Source: Flavobacteriales bacterium (GTDB lineage: Bacteria; Bacteroidota; Bacteroidia; Flavobacteriales; TMED113). Taken from it: 55,199 nucleotides of DNA. Made by a program: the position numbers and the translations under genes. The stretch lies in the NCBI GenBank assembly GCA_002863085.1, contig PKDT01000001.1, positions 1 through 55,199 of the forward strand, written 5' to 3'. Positions within the stretch are counted from its first letter, which is position 1. Every line of letters starts with the position of its first letter. This document shows, one piece after another, positions 1-9,291 of the stretch. The notes under the pieces are model-generated. The model ran no database searches and was not told the origin of the DNA. It saw nothing but the letters and a program-made list of their open reading frames with translations.

Positions 1-94
1 AATTCGAAAATCCGAAAATACTTGCTAAAATTGACCAAGCTATTCCCATTAACATTCCAATAATAATTTTCCAATGTAAACTTATATTTTTCAT
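1..94 (-). CDS. Partial N-terminus of a membrane protein, possibly a dicarboxylate/amino acid:cation symporter (runs off left edge)
   Basis: Reverse complement reads ATG AAA AAT ATA AGT TTA CAT TGG AAA ATT ATT ATT GGA ATG TTA ATG GGA = MKNISLHWKIIIGMLMGIAWSILASIFGFSN..., resembling the start of DAACS-type symporters. Its ATG overlaps the aroC stop (ATGA). Confidence 0.5.
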   Translation of the reverse strand, partial: MKNISLHWKIIIGMLMGIAWSILASIFGFSN

Positions 95-1182
95 AAATTA
101 GAAATTTTTGATGTTTTATTCATTAAAAGATGATCCAATAATATAATAGATGTGATTGACGAAACCACAGGCACTGCTCTTGGTACAACACAAGGATCGT
201 GACGGCCATCAATACTAAACTTTATGTTCTCGTTATTGATATTAACTGACTCTTGCATAGTGGAAATTGAAGACACCGGTTTAAAGTAAGAGTTAAAAAA
301 AATATCCATACCGTTACTTATTCCACCTTGGATACCACCAGAGTTATTTGTTTTTGACATTACAGATTTATTTTTTGAGTCAAAGTATAATTGGTCATTT
401 TCTTGAGACCCGGAATTTTTAGTTCCACTGAAACCCGACCCAAATTCTATAGCTTTACAAGCATTTACTCCAAGAATAACTTTACCAATATCTGCATTAA
501 GTTTATTAAATACTGGCTCTCCCACTCCAGCTGGTAATCCAAAAATTATTGTCGAGATTCTCCCACCTAGTGTATCACCACTTTCAATACACTCATTTAT
601 CTTTTCTTTCATTTTTTTTGCATGAACTGAAGACGGACATCTAACTTCATTTTCGAAAGTTTTATCAAGATTTAATTCACTGTAGTGAATATCTAAATCA
701 ATTTTACCGATTGAGGAAACATAAGATTTGACTGAAATTCCATTTCTATTTAGTATCTGACTGGCTATTGAACCCGCTACAACCCAACTAGTTGTTTCTC
801 TTGCAGAAGCACGACCGCCACCTCTGTGGTCTCTCAAACCATATTTTTTGAGATAAGTATAGTCAGCATGTGAGGGTCTCAACACCTCTTTCAAATTATT
901 ATAATCAGCTGATTTATGGTCATTATTTCTAATTATAAAAGCTATTGGGGTTCCAAGAGAAACTCCATTGCAAATACCCGACAAAAACTCAGGAATATCT
1001 TTCTCATTTCTTTGGCTATGAAATTTACTAGAACCCGGTTTTCTTCTTGTGAGAGCAAGATTAATTTTATCAAAATCAATTTCAACACCAGAGGGTATGC
1101 CGTCAATTACACCTCCAACAGCGGGGCCATGAGATTCACCAAAAGTGGTGAGTCGAAAAATTTCTCCAATTGATGATGACAT
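91..1182 (-). CDS. aroC: Chorismate synthase
   Basis: 363 aa; FRLTTFGESHGPAVGGVIDGIPSG, RPSHADYTYLKKYG, DHRGGGRASARET and DGRHDPCVVPRAVPV motifs. Confidence 0.97.
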   Translation of the reverse strand: MSSSIGEIFRLTTFGESHGPAVGGVIDGIPSGVEIDFDKINLALTRRKPGSSKFHSQRNEKDIPEFLSGICNGVSLGTPIAFIIRNNDHKSADYNNLKEVLRPSHADYTYLKKYGLRDHRGGGRASARETTSWVVAGSIASQILNRNGISVKSYVSSIGKIDLDIHYSELNLDKTFENEVRCPSSVHAKKMKEKINECIESGDTLGGRISTIIFGLPAGVGEPVFNKLNADIGKVILGVNACKAIEFGSGFSGTKNSGSQENDQLYFDSKNKSVMSKTNNSGGIQGGISNGMDIFFNSYFKPVSSISTMQESVNINNENIKFSIDGRHDPCVVPRAVPVVSSITSIILLDHLLMNKTSKISNL

Positions 1183-1189
1183 AATTCTA

Positions 1190-1197
1190 CAAATATA
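1190..1197 (-). promoter_or_regulatory. Candidate Bacteroidota -7 box (TATATTTG) just upstream of aroC
   Basis: Exact TAnnTTTG match on the minus strand, 8 bp from the aroC ATG; no clear -33 TTG seen. Confidence 0.3.
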
Positions 1198-1246
1198 TCA
1201 TTTTCATAATTTACTATTTGGTTAAGATTGCTTATATTGATTTATT

Positions 1247-2509
1247 ATGAAAACATTAATTAAAAATATCAAACAAATTTTTGGGGTTTCAACAAACCGC
1301 AATACTAACCTGAAATGCGGCAATGATATGAGTATGGTTGAAATTATTGAAAATGGATGGATATTAATTGAAAATGATGTAATTGCCGATTTTGGAGAAA
1401 TGAAAAACTTTACTGGTATTGATGACTGGAATAACACTGAAATTATCGATTCCAATAATGGTCTTGTTCTTCCAACTTGGTGCGACAGTCACACACACAT
1501 TGTTTATGCCGGTAACAGAACTGGTGAATTCGTTGACAGAATAAATGGGCTAAACTATGAAGAAATTGCTAAAAACGGTGGAGGAATTTTAAACTCTGCA
1601 GAACTTCTTTCAAAAACAAGTTTTAATGAACTTTATAAGCAAAGTTCAGAGAGACTAAATAAAATTATTAGTCTTGGTACAGGGGCAATCGAAATCAAGA
1701 GTGGTTATGGACTTAACACAAATGATGAAATAAAAATGCTTCAGGTAATTAAGGAGCTAGATAATAATTTTCCAATTAAAATTAAGTCTACATTTTTGGG
1801 AGCTCACGCAGTACCCAAAACTATGTCTCAGGAAAATTATGTTAATTTGATTATCAATGAGATGATTCCAGAAATTGCGAAACAAAATTTAGCTGATTAT
1901 ATTGATGTTTTTTGTGATAAAGGGTTTTTTAGCCCTGAAGAAACTGAAAAAATATTATTGTGTGGTAAAAAATATGACCTGAAACCAAAAATACATGCCA
2001 ATGAACTTGCCTGTTCGGGCGGAATTCAAGTCGGTGTTAAAAACAATGCTATCTCTGTAGACCACCTACAATATACGGGGGACGAAGAAATCAAAATTTT
2101 AAAAAAATCAAACACTATAGCTACTCTACTTCCAGGTACTGCATACTTTTTAAACTTAAAATATCCTCCAGCTAGAAAGATGATTGACTCAGGACTTTCT
2201 GTCGCATTGGCATCAGACTACAACCCTGGTTCATTTCCTTCAGGAAATATGTCTTTTATTTTTTCTCTAGCATGCACCATTATGAAAATGAAACCAGTTG
2301 AGGCTTTCAACGCCTTAACAATAAATGGTGCATTTGCAATGGAGCTCCACGACGAAGTAGGAAATATATCCAGAGGCAAAAAAGCCAATCTAATTTTGAC
2401 AAAAAAGATACCGAATTTGGAATATATACCTTATTCCGTTGCAGAAAATTTTATTGACAAGGTCATAATTAATGGCAAAATTCACCAAGATTCTGAAACA
2501 AATTATTAA
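1247..2509 (+). CDS. hutI: Imidazolonepropionase
   Basis: 420 aa; LPTWCDSHTHIVYAGNRTGEF, EIKSGYGL, FLGAHAVP, HANELACSGG, ALASDYNPGSFPSGNMSF. Confidence 0.96.
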   Translation: MKTLIKNIKQIFGVSTNRNTNLKCGNDMSMVEIIENGWILIENDVIADFGEMKNFTGIDDWNNTEIIDSNNGLVLPTWCDSHTHIVYAGNRTGEFVDRINGLNYEEIAKNGGGILNSAELLSKTSFNELYKQSSERLNKIISLGTGAIEIKSGYGLNTNDEIKMLQVIKELDNNFPIKIKSTFLGAHAVPKTMSQENYVNLIINEMIPEIAKQNLADYIDVFCDKGFFSPEETEKILLCGKKYDLKPKIHANELACSGGIQVGVKNNAISVDHLQYTGDEEIKILKKSNTIATLLPGTAYFLNLKYPPARKMIDSGLSVALASDYNPGSFPSGNMSFIFSLACTIMKMKPVEAFNALTINGAFAMELHDEVGNISRGKKANLILTKKIPNLEYIPYSVAENFIDKVIINGKIHQDSETNY

Positions 2510-2534
2510 GTTTGTATAACTTCAATATAACGTC

Positions 2535-3662
2535 ATGATAAAAAATATCTCAATACTCATTAAACTTGCCTTTGTTTTTTGTTTTTTTTTGAATTTTTCG
2601 TTGAACGCTCAAAACACATGCGACTGGATAGAACAATATGCGATTGAAAATGAAATATCCTACGACTACAATCAAGGGTTTATTTCCCTCCATTATTGTG
2701 AAAATATATATGACGACCTAGTATTAGAACAAAATTCATTTAATGGTCAATTGATTAATGATGTTTTATGGTCATACATTACAAATGATGGTCTAGAATG
2801 TCAGGATTGGAGTGGAACAGATGAAAATGGAAATTATTATTTCTCAATTGACTTTAACGACCCATGTTTACAAAACGCCGAGTCTATTTCTGTTTTATTT
2901 GAAGCTACACTTGAAGATAATTCAATTGTTCAATGTGAATTTAACATTGATTTTTTTATTCCTGGTCAACCCTACGTTGGTGTAGATAATTTCAATATTG
3001 ATGAACAGATTGTCTTGTGCGAAGAAAATACAAACATAAATCTGTTTGCAAGTGCTTACGGCACTAGTCCAAACAACAGCTATGTCAATCATCAGTGGTA
3101 TATTAACGGAAACCCCATTCCCAATTCCAATTCACCGAGTATAAACATCGCTGAAACAAATTTTGAAATCAATTCTTCTAACACATACTATTTTACTGTA
3201 ACAAATTATTGTTCTCCAGATACAAACGGAGATGGCATTGCTGATGAAATTTCATCTGATTGGATTACAGTTAGCATCTTTGAAGGATATGATGATTGCG
3301 AACCATGTAAATGGGAATTTCCTGATGAAGATAAAAATGAATTTTTTGGCTTCTCTCCTAACAACGATGGACTAAATGATTTTTTTCCTGAAATGATAAA
3401 CAATATTCAAAATAGGAACGACGACTCACATATAACCTGTCAGGCAACTAATTACAAAGTAACAATTTACAACCGTTATGGAAGAAAAATTTTTGAGTCT
3501 AATGAAAATAACGAACCTTGGGATGGCAAAAACAACAATGGAAAAGTTTGCAAAGATGGTACTTATTTTTACAAAATTGAGTATGTACTTAATCCTTTGG
3601 TCGAACAAAATAATCAGGATGAGAAAAAAGTCAAATATGGCTCTGTACATCTAGCAAATTAA
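2535..3662 (+). CDS. Secreted protein with gliding-motility-associated C-terminal (T9SS type B) sorting domain
   Basis: Signal peptide; C-terminus FGFSPNNDGLNDFFPE...YKVTIYNRYGRKIFESNENNEPWDGKNNNGKVCKDGTYFYKIEY is typical of the CHU_C/T9SS type B domain. Confidence 0.85.
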   Translation: MIKNISILIKLAFVFCFFLNFSLNAQNTCDWIEQYAIENEISYDYNQGFISLHYCENIYDDLVLEQNSFNGQLINDVLWSYITNDGLECQDWSGTDENGNYYFSIDFNDPCLQNAESISVLFEATLEDNSIVQCEFNIDFFIPGQPYVGVDNFNIDEQIVLCEENTNINLFASAYGTSPNNSYVNHQWYINGNPIPNSNSPSINIAETNFEINSSNTYYFTVTNYCSPDTNGDGIADEISSDWITVSIFEGYDDCEPCKWEFPDEDKNEFFGFSPNNDGLNDFFPEMINNIQNRNDDSHITCQATNYKVTIYNRYGRKIFESNENNEPWDGKNNNGKVCKDGTYFYKIEYVLNPLVEQNNQDEKKVKYGSVHLAN

Positions 3663-3667
3663 ACATA

Positions 3668-5362
3668 ATGACAAAAAAACTAATTGAGTGTGTCCCTAAT
3701 ATTTCTGAAGGTAGGGATAAAAAAGTAATTGAGAAAATTGTAAATGAAGTCAAAACTGTTGAAGGAGTTGAATTATTAGACGTAGACCCCGGTCATGCCA
3801 CCAACAGAACAGTTATTACATTCGTTGGAGAACCAGAAAAAGTGATCACGGCTGCATTTTTGGTTATCAAAAAATCTTCTGAACTTATTGACATGAGCAA
3901 ACACTCTGGGGAACACCCTAGAATGGGTTCAACAGACGTTTGTCCTTTAATTCCTGTATCAGGAATATCAATGGAGGAAGTTAACCAATATGCTGTTAAA
4001 CTTTCTGAAAAAGTAGGTGAAAAACTACGAATTCCTGTTTTCCTATATGAGAATTCTGCAAAAAATCAAAAAAGAAAAAACTTAGCTAACGTAAGATTAG
4101 GTGAATATGAGGGCTTAGACAAAAAATTAAAAGATCCGAAATGGAAACCTGATTTTGGATCAACTGATAAAGACGTCTATAAAAAAACAGGTGCTACTGC
4201 TATTGGAGCTAGAGACTTTCTTATTGCATATAATATAAATCTAAATACCACCTCAACCAGAAGAGCAAACGCAATTGCCTTTGATATCAGAGAAAAGGGA
4301 AGAATTGCAAGAAAAAACAACAAACTAACTGGTGAAATTCTTAAGGATAAAAATGGTGAAACAATATGGAAACCCGGAACTTTAAAACATGTCAAAGCCA
4401 TAGGATGGTTCATTGAAGAATATGGCATTTCACAAATTTCGATGAATCTAACAAATATTAACGAAACTCCTATTCACAAAGTTTTTGATGAAGTATGCGA
4501 AAAAGCTCAAAAAAGGGGTGTAAGAGTGACAGGCTCCGAATTAGTAGGCTTGATACCATTAAAGTCAATGTTAGATGCTGGAAAGTATTTCTTAATTAAA
4601 CAACAAAGATCTACTGGGATATCTGAAAAAGAAATCATAAAGATTGCAGTAAAATCAATGGGATTAAATGAAATTTCTTTATTTGAACCTGATGAAAAAA
4701 TTATCGAATACAAGATAAAAAGTAAAGATTCAAAATTAGTTAATCTTGGTTTATCTACATTTTTACAAGAAACCGCATCTGAAAGTCCTGCACCGGGTGG
4801 TGGTTCAATCTCTGCATACGTCGGAGCTCTTGGAGCTTCATTAACAACTATGGTTGCTAATTTATCAAGCCATAAAAGAGGATGGGATGATAGGTGGAAA
4901 GAATTCTCTGATTTAGCTGAACTGGGTCAAAAATTCATAGTTAAACTTGAAAAGCTCGTTGATGATGACACAAATGCATTCAATATGATTCTTAATGCAT
5001 TTAGAATAAAAGCCGATACAGAGGATGAAAAAATAGAAAAAGAATCAAAAATTCAATCCGCAACTTTAAATGCCATAAAAATTCCTCTCTCAATCATGGA
5101 AAATTCTTATAATTTGATGAATCTTATTGCCAAGCTAGTTAAAAAAGGAAACCCCAACTCAGTTAGTGATGTTGGTGTTGCTGTTTTGTGCGCGAGAGCC
5201 GCTGTACTTGGTGGTTATTTAAATGTTATGATTAACATTAAGGACCTTAAAGATGTAAAACTAAAATCTAGTATGATAGAAAGAGCTGAAGAATTAAAAT
5301 TACTTTCCATGGAATCTGAAAAGAAAATTTTGAAAGATGTTATTAAGACAATTAATAATTAA
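3668..5362 (+). CDS. ftcD: Bifunctional glutamate formimidoyltransferase / formimidotetrahydrofolate cyclodeaminase
   Basis: 564 aa; N-term KLIECVPNISEGRDKKVIEKI (formiminotransferase), C-term ETASESPAPGGGSISAYVGALGASLTTMVANLS (cyclodeaminase). Confidence 0.94.
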   Translation: MTKKLIECVPNISEGRDKKVIEKIVNEVKTVEGVELLDVDPGHATNRTVITFVGEPEKVITAAFLVIKKSSELIDMSKHSGEHPRMGSTDVCPLIPVSGISMEEVNQYAVKLSEKVGEKLRIPVFLYENSAKNQKRKNLANVRLGEYEGLDKKLKDPKWKPDFGSTDKDVYKKTGATAIGARDFLIAYNINLNTTSTRRANAIAFDIREKGRIARKNNKLTGEILKDKNGETIWKPGTLKHVKAIGWFIEEYGISQISMNLTNINETPIHKVFDEVCEKAQKRGVRVTGSELVGLIPLKSMLDAGKYFLIKQQRSTGISEKEIIKIAVKSMGLNEISLFEPDEKIIEYKIKSKDSKLVNLGLSTFLQETASESPAPGGGSISAYVGALGASLTTMVANLSSHKRGWDDRWKEFSDLAELGQKFIVKLEKLVDDDTNAFNMILNAFRIKADTEDEKIEKESKIQSATLNAIKIPLSIMENSYNLMNLIAKLVKKGNPNSVSDVGVAVLCARAAVLGGYLNVMINIKDLKDVKLKSSMIERAEELKLLSMESEKKILKDVIKTINN

Positions 5363-5407
5363 ATAGACAGATCTAAGTTAATTGTATATATACTGATACT
5401 GATTTAA

Positions 5408-5983
5408 ATGTCCAGGTTAAATATTAAAAAAATTAGAAAAGCTTACTTAAGCTTTTCTATTTTCCTTGGTTTTTTTTCACCCGCTATATGTCTGTACCTT
5501 TTTCCTGAATATGATCCAAGAATTCAACCAGTTTCTTATTTTGGTGTTCTTAAATCCACAAGTTGGATATTTACTTTTTCTCTTGTAATTTTTTCAACTG
5601 CAATATATTGGAATGGAGTTAGCTCAGTAAAAAAAATTATAAAAAATAAAAAATATAAATTTTGGTTAATTTCCATTCTAACATTTTCAAGTATTTGTCT
5701 CTTTTTGACTGGGGTGATTAGTATGAATTTTGGCCCATTACATGGTATACCAGCTATTTTATTTTTTTTGAGTTATAATTTTTATGTTTTTTTATTTGGG
5801 ATTGTCAGATCAACATCATACGTAAGACGAGGATTGTTTTCAGTCATAACTGGTTCATCAATGTTATTATCTTCGTTGCTATTAATACCCTTTCCAAGTT
5901 ATGGAGTGGCAGAATTAGTATATATTTTTTTGGTCTTGTTTTGGAACACAATAATTTGGATGAAAAAAAATCAGTATTTATAA
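5408..5983 (+). CDS. Multi-pass membrane protein, DUF998-like
   Basis: 191 aa, about 6 hydrophobic segments; arrangement resembles DUF998. Family call tentative. Confidence 0.5.
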   Translation: MSRLNIKKIRKAYLSFSIFLGFFSPAICLYLFPEYDPRIQPVSYFGVLKSTSWIFTFSLVIFSTAIYWNGVSSVKKIIKNKKYKFWLISILTFSSICLFLTGVISMNFGPLHGIPAILFFLSYNFYVFLFGIVRSTSYVRRGLFSVITGSSMLLSSLLLIPFPSYGVAELVYIFLVLFWNTIIWMKKNQYL

Positions 5984-7953
5984 ATCCTTTCAATTGCCTC
6001 GTTAAGTCTCTCATTCGCTAAGTATATCTTTTCTAAATTTTCAGCAAATGGCACCGGTGTATCAAGGCTTGAAACACGATGTATGGGAGCATCAAGGTAT
6101 TCAAATAAGTTCTCAGAAATATAAGATGCTATGTCTGAGCCGAATCCCCCTATTTGAATGTCTTCATGAAGAATTAATACTTTACCTGTTTTTTTTACAG
6201 TTAAATCAATAGCTTTTTTATCTAGAGGAACGAGAGTTCTCAAATCAATTAGGTCAATTGATATATTTTCATTATTTCTGATAAAATCTAGAGCCCAGTG
6301 TACACCCAGGCCATAAGTTATTATGCTTAAATCTGTACCTGATTCAACAATTTTTGCATTACCAAATGGAATAGTAAAATAACCTTCTGGCACCTGCTCT
6401 GAAATACTTCTATATAGAGCTTTGTGTTCAAAAAACATAACAGGGTTAGGGTCTTCAATTGCAGTCAGTAAAAGTCCTTTGGCATCAATTGGACTGGAGG
6501 GATATACAACTTTTAGTCCAGGAGTGTGAGTAAACCATGCCTCATTTGTTTGAGAATGAAAGGGTCCCGCACCAACCCCCGCACCGCAAGGCATTCTTAC
6601 AACAACATCAGAACACTGCTGCCACCTGTAATGAGACTTTGCTAAATTATTTACCACCGCATTAAAACCACTACTGACAAAATCTGCAAATTGCATTTCG
6701 ATAATACTTTTGTAGCCAGCAACTGATAAACCTAAACCCATACTCAAAATGATTGATTCACAAATTGGGGTATTTCTAATTCTTTCTTTACCGAACTTTT
6801 GTAGAAATCCATCAGATATTTTAAAAACTCCACCGTATTCAGCTATGTCCTGGCCCATGAAAATAAGTTTTTTGTGTTTTTTCATGCCTAGGCTTAAAGC
6901 AGAAGAGATAGAGTCAATAAAACGTAATTTTGATGAGATTTTTGAAGGTGAAACGATTTTAGGTTCAAAATCTTTATATACACTCTTTAGCTCTTTAGAT
7001 ATATTGCTCTCAACACTAGGCTCATTGAAGGCAACTTCAACAGCTTCATCAATCTCATTCTTAAAATTTTTTTTGAAGTTTTCCAAATATGTCTTTGTAA
7101 TTTTTTTGTGTTTTAGAAGAAATTTTTCAAAATTTTTAACTGGATCTTTTTTTGACCAATATTCAATTAATTCACTTGGAACATACTTGGTACCAGAAGC
7201 TTCCTCATGTCCACGGATTCTGAATGTTTTGCACTCAATTAAGACTGGTCTTGGTTCTAGTTTTAAATTGTCATGGATGGTTTTGAGCTTTGAATACATT
7301 TCCATAATATTGTTTCCGTCAATAACATGAGACTCCAAACCGTATCCAATAGCTCTGTCCGCTAAATTTTTACATTTATATTGTTCTGAAGTCGGAGTAG
7401 ATAGACCATACCCATTATTTTCAATCAAAAAAATTACAGGAAGTGACCAAACAGATGCAACATTTAATGCTTCATGAAAATCTCCCTCACTAGTTCCACC
7501 CTCACCAGTGTAAACTAAAGTTATTTTATTATTCTTTTCTATTTTATTAGCTAATGCAATTCCACTTGCGACTCCCATTTGAGGACCTAAATGAGAAATC
7601 ATACCAACAATATGATGTTTTAAAGAACCAAAATGAAAAGATCTATCGCGCCCGTTAGTGAAGCCATTTGATTTACCCTGGAATTGAGAAAATAATTTAC
7701 TTAATTTGATTTTTCTTCCGGTAAAAACACCAAGATTACGGTGCATTGGAAGGATGAATTCATCATTTGATAAAACGTTAACAACCGCTGAAGAGATTGC
7801 TTCTTGACCTATACCTGAAAACCACTTAGATATTCGTCCCTGTCTAAGAAGAAGGAGCATTTTTTCCTCAATCATTCTTGGTTTTAGCATTGACAGATGC
7901 AAATCAAGAAGTTTATCTTTATTAATATCTGAATGTTCAAATTTAAATTTCAT
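5971..7953 (-). CDS. 2-oxoacid (branched-chain type) dehydrogenase E1, fused alpha and beta subunits
   Basis: Alpha half with GQEAISSAVVNVL, GGTSEGDFHEALNVASVWSLPVIFLIENNGYGLSTP; beta half with FMGQDIAEYGGVFKISDG, MPCGAGVGAGPFHSQTNEAWFTHTPGLKVVYPSSP. The ORF track starts at a TTG (7962); the ATG at 7953 is more likely. Confidence 0.92.
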   Translation of the reverse strand: MKFKFEHSDINKDKLLDLHLSMLKPRMIEEKMLLLLRQGRISKWFSGIGQEAISSAVVNVLSNDEFILPMHRNLGVFTGRKIKLSKLFSQFQGKSNGFTNGRDRSFHFGSLKHHIVGMISHLGPQMGVASGIALANKIEKNNKITLVYTGEGGTSEGDFHEALNVASVWSLPVIFLIENNGYGLSTPTSEQYKCKNLADRAIGYGLESHVIDGNNIMEMYSKLKTIHDNLKLEPRPVLIECKTFRIRGHEEASGTKYVPSELIEYWSKKDPVKNFEKFLLKHKKITKTYLENFKKNFKNEIDEAVEVAFNEPSVESNISKELKSVYKDFEPKIVSPSKISSKLRFIDSISSALSLGMKKHKKLIFMGQDIAEYGGVFKISDGFLQKFGKERIRNTPICESIILSMGLGLSVAGYKSIIEMQFADFVSSGFNAVVNNLAKSHYRWQQCSDVVVRMPCGAGVGAGPFHSQTNEAWFTHTPGLKVVYPSSPIDAKGLLLTAIEDPNPVMFFEHKALYRSISEQVPEGYFTIPFGNAKIVESGTDLSIITYGLGVHWALDFIRNNENISIDLIDLRTLVPLDKKAIDLTVKKTGKVLILHEDIQIGGFGSDIASYISENLFEYLDAPIHRVSSLDTPVPFAENLEKIYLANERLNEAIERIYKY

Positions 7954-8019
7954 TATCTTCAAAATTATACAATAAATATTTAATTTTGATTAAATTATTA
8001 TTATTTAGAACTAATTTAA

Positions 8020-8973
8020 ATGACCAAAATAAATATTCCATCTTTAAATCTTGACAATTTTATTAACGGAAACGAATCACAAAAAAAATCTTTTGTTAAG
8101 AATCTTGGTGAAGCTTACGAAGAAATTGGTTTTGTAGCTATCGAAAATCACGGACTAACTGAAGAACTGACTAATTCATTGTATGAAGAAGTTAAAAAAT
8201 TTTTTCATCTCGAAGATAAAATAAAATTCAAATACGAGAGACCCGAACTCAATGGACAAAGGGGCTATATATCATTTGGAAGAGAGACCGCTAAAGGTTC
8301 AACAAAATCAGATTTAAAGGAATTTTGGCACTTTGGTCAAGAACTAGAAAAAGACGATCCGCTATTTAATGAATACGAACCAAATATTATGTGTGATGAA
8401 TTACCAAAATTTAATGAAGTTGGTAGAGAAACATTTAAAATATTAGAAAAAACAGGAGTTTCAATATTACAAGCTCTCGCTCTTCATCTTGGTATTGAAG
8501 AAAACTATTTTGATAAAAAAGTTAAGGGTGGCAATAGTATCTTAAGGGCGATTCATTATCCACCCATTACTTCTGCTCCAAAAGGTGCAGTCAGAGCAGC
8601 AGCCCACGGAGATATTAATTTAATAACTATTTTAATGGGGGCCAGTGCAAAGGGATTAGAAATCCAGACTAGAAAAGGTGATTGGATTGCAGTCACTGCT
8701 TTACCCAATCAAGTGATTGTGAATATTGGTGATATGATGTCAAGACTGACTAATGACAAACTTCACTCATCAATTCATCAAGTTACAAACCCTCCAAAAG
8801 ATGAGTGGGGCACTTCAAGATTTTCAATTCCATTTTTCATGCACCCAAGATCTGAAATGTCATTGAATTGTTTAGATTCATGTATATCAAATGAAAATCC
8901 AAAAAAATATCCTGATACAACAGCAGGTGAATTTTTAGAGGAAAGAATCAAAGAACTTGGATTAAAAAAGTAA
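8020..8973 (+). CDS. Isopenicillin N synthase-like 2-oxoglutarate/Fe(II) dioxygenase
   Basis: 317 aa; N-terminal DIOX_N-like IPSLNLDNF...GFVAIENHGL, AAHGDINLITILMGASAKGLEIQTRKGDWIAV, and HSSIHQVTNP...RFSIPFFMHP iron/2OG motifs. Confidence 0.92.
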   Translation: MTKINIPSLNLDNFINGNESQKKSFVKNLGEAYEEIGFVAIENHGLTEELTNSLYEEVKKFFHLEDKIKFKYERPELNGQRGYISFGRETAKGSTKSDLKEFWHFGQELEKDDPLFNEYEPNIMCDELPKFNEVGRETFKILEKTGVSILQALALHLGIEENYFDKKVKGGNSILRAIHYPPITSAPKGAVRAAAHGDINLITILMGASAKGLEIQTRKGDWIAVTALPNQVIVNIGDMMSRLTNDKLHSSIHQVTNPPKDEWGTSRFSIPFFMHPRSEMSLNCLDSCISNENPKKYPDTTAGEFLEERIKELGLKK

Positions 8974-9290
8974 TGGTAGGACAAATAGTATACTCAACAA
9001 ACAGTTCTATTTATAATGATGGTGAAGAGGATTTAAATTTTTCAAAAAATGATTATGTTATTGAAGTTTGTTTTGAAAAAAAAGGTCGTGCTGGAAAAGG
9101 AGTTACAATCTTAAAAGGATTTTTAGGAAACAAAGAAGCTTTGAACAGTCTTGCCAAGGAAATTAAAACACATTTGGCTATTGGAGGAAGCACTAAAAAA
9201 GGAGAAATAATACTTCAAGGAAGAATTCAAGAAAAGGTTATTAATTTTCTAAAAAATAAAGGATATAAAACAAAAAAGGTAGGTGGATAA
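8973..9290 (+). CDS. SUI1/eIF1-like translation factor (YciH family)
   Basis: 105 aa; EVCFEKKGRAGKGVTILKGFLGNKEALNSLAKEIKTHLAIGGSTKKGEIILQGRIQEKVINFLKNKGYKTKKVGG. TAATG junction with the upstream gene. Confidence 0.93.
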   Translation: MVGQIVYSTNSSIYNDGEEDLNFSKNDYVIEVCFEKKGRAGKGVTILKGFLGNKEALNSLAKEIKTHLAIGGSTKKGEIILQGRIQEKVINFLKNKGYKTKKVGG

Positions 9291-9291
9291 A

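Noticed and set aside
6749-7330. 193-aa + strand ORF
   Set aside because: Fully antisense to the fused E1 dehydrogenase with strong family motifs; composition looks like a shadow frame.
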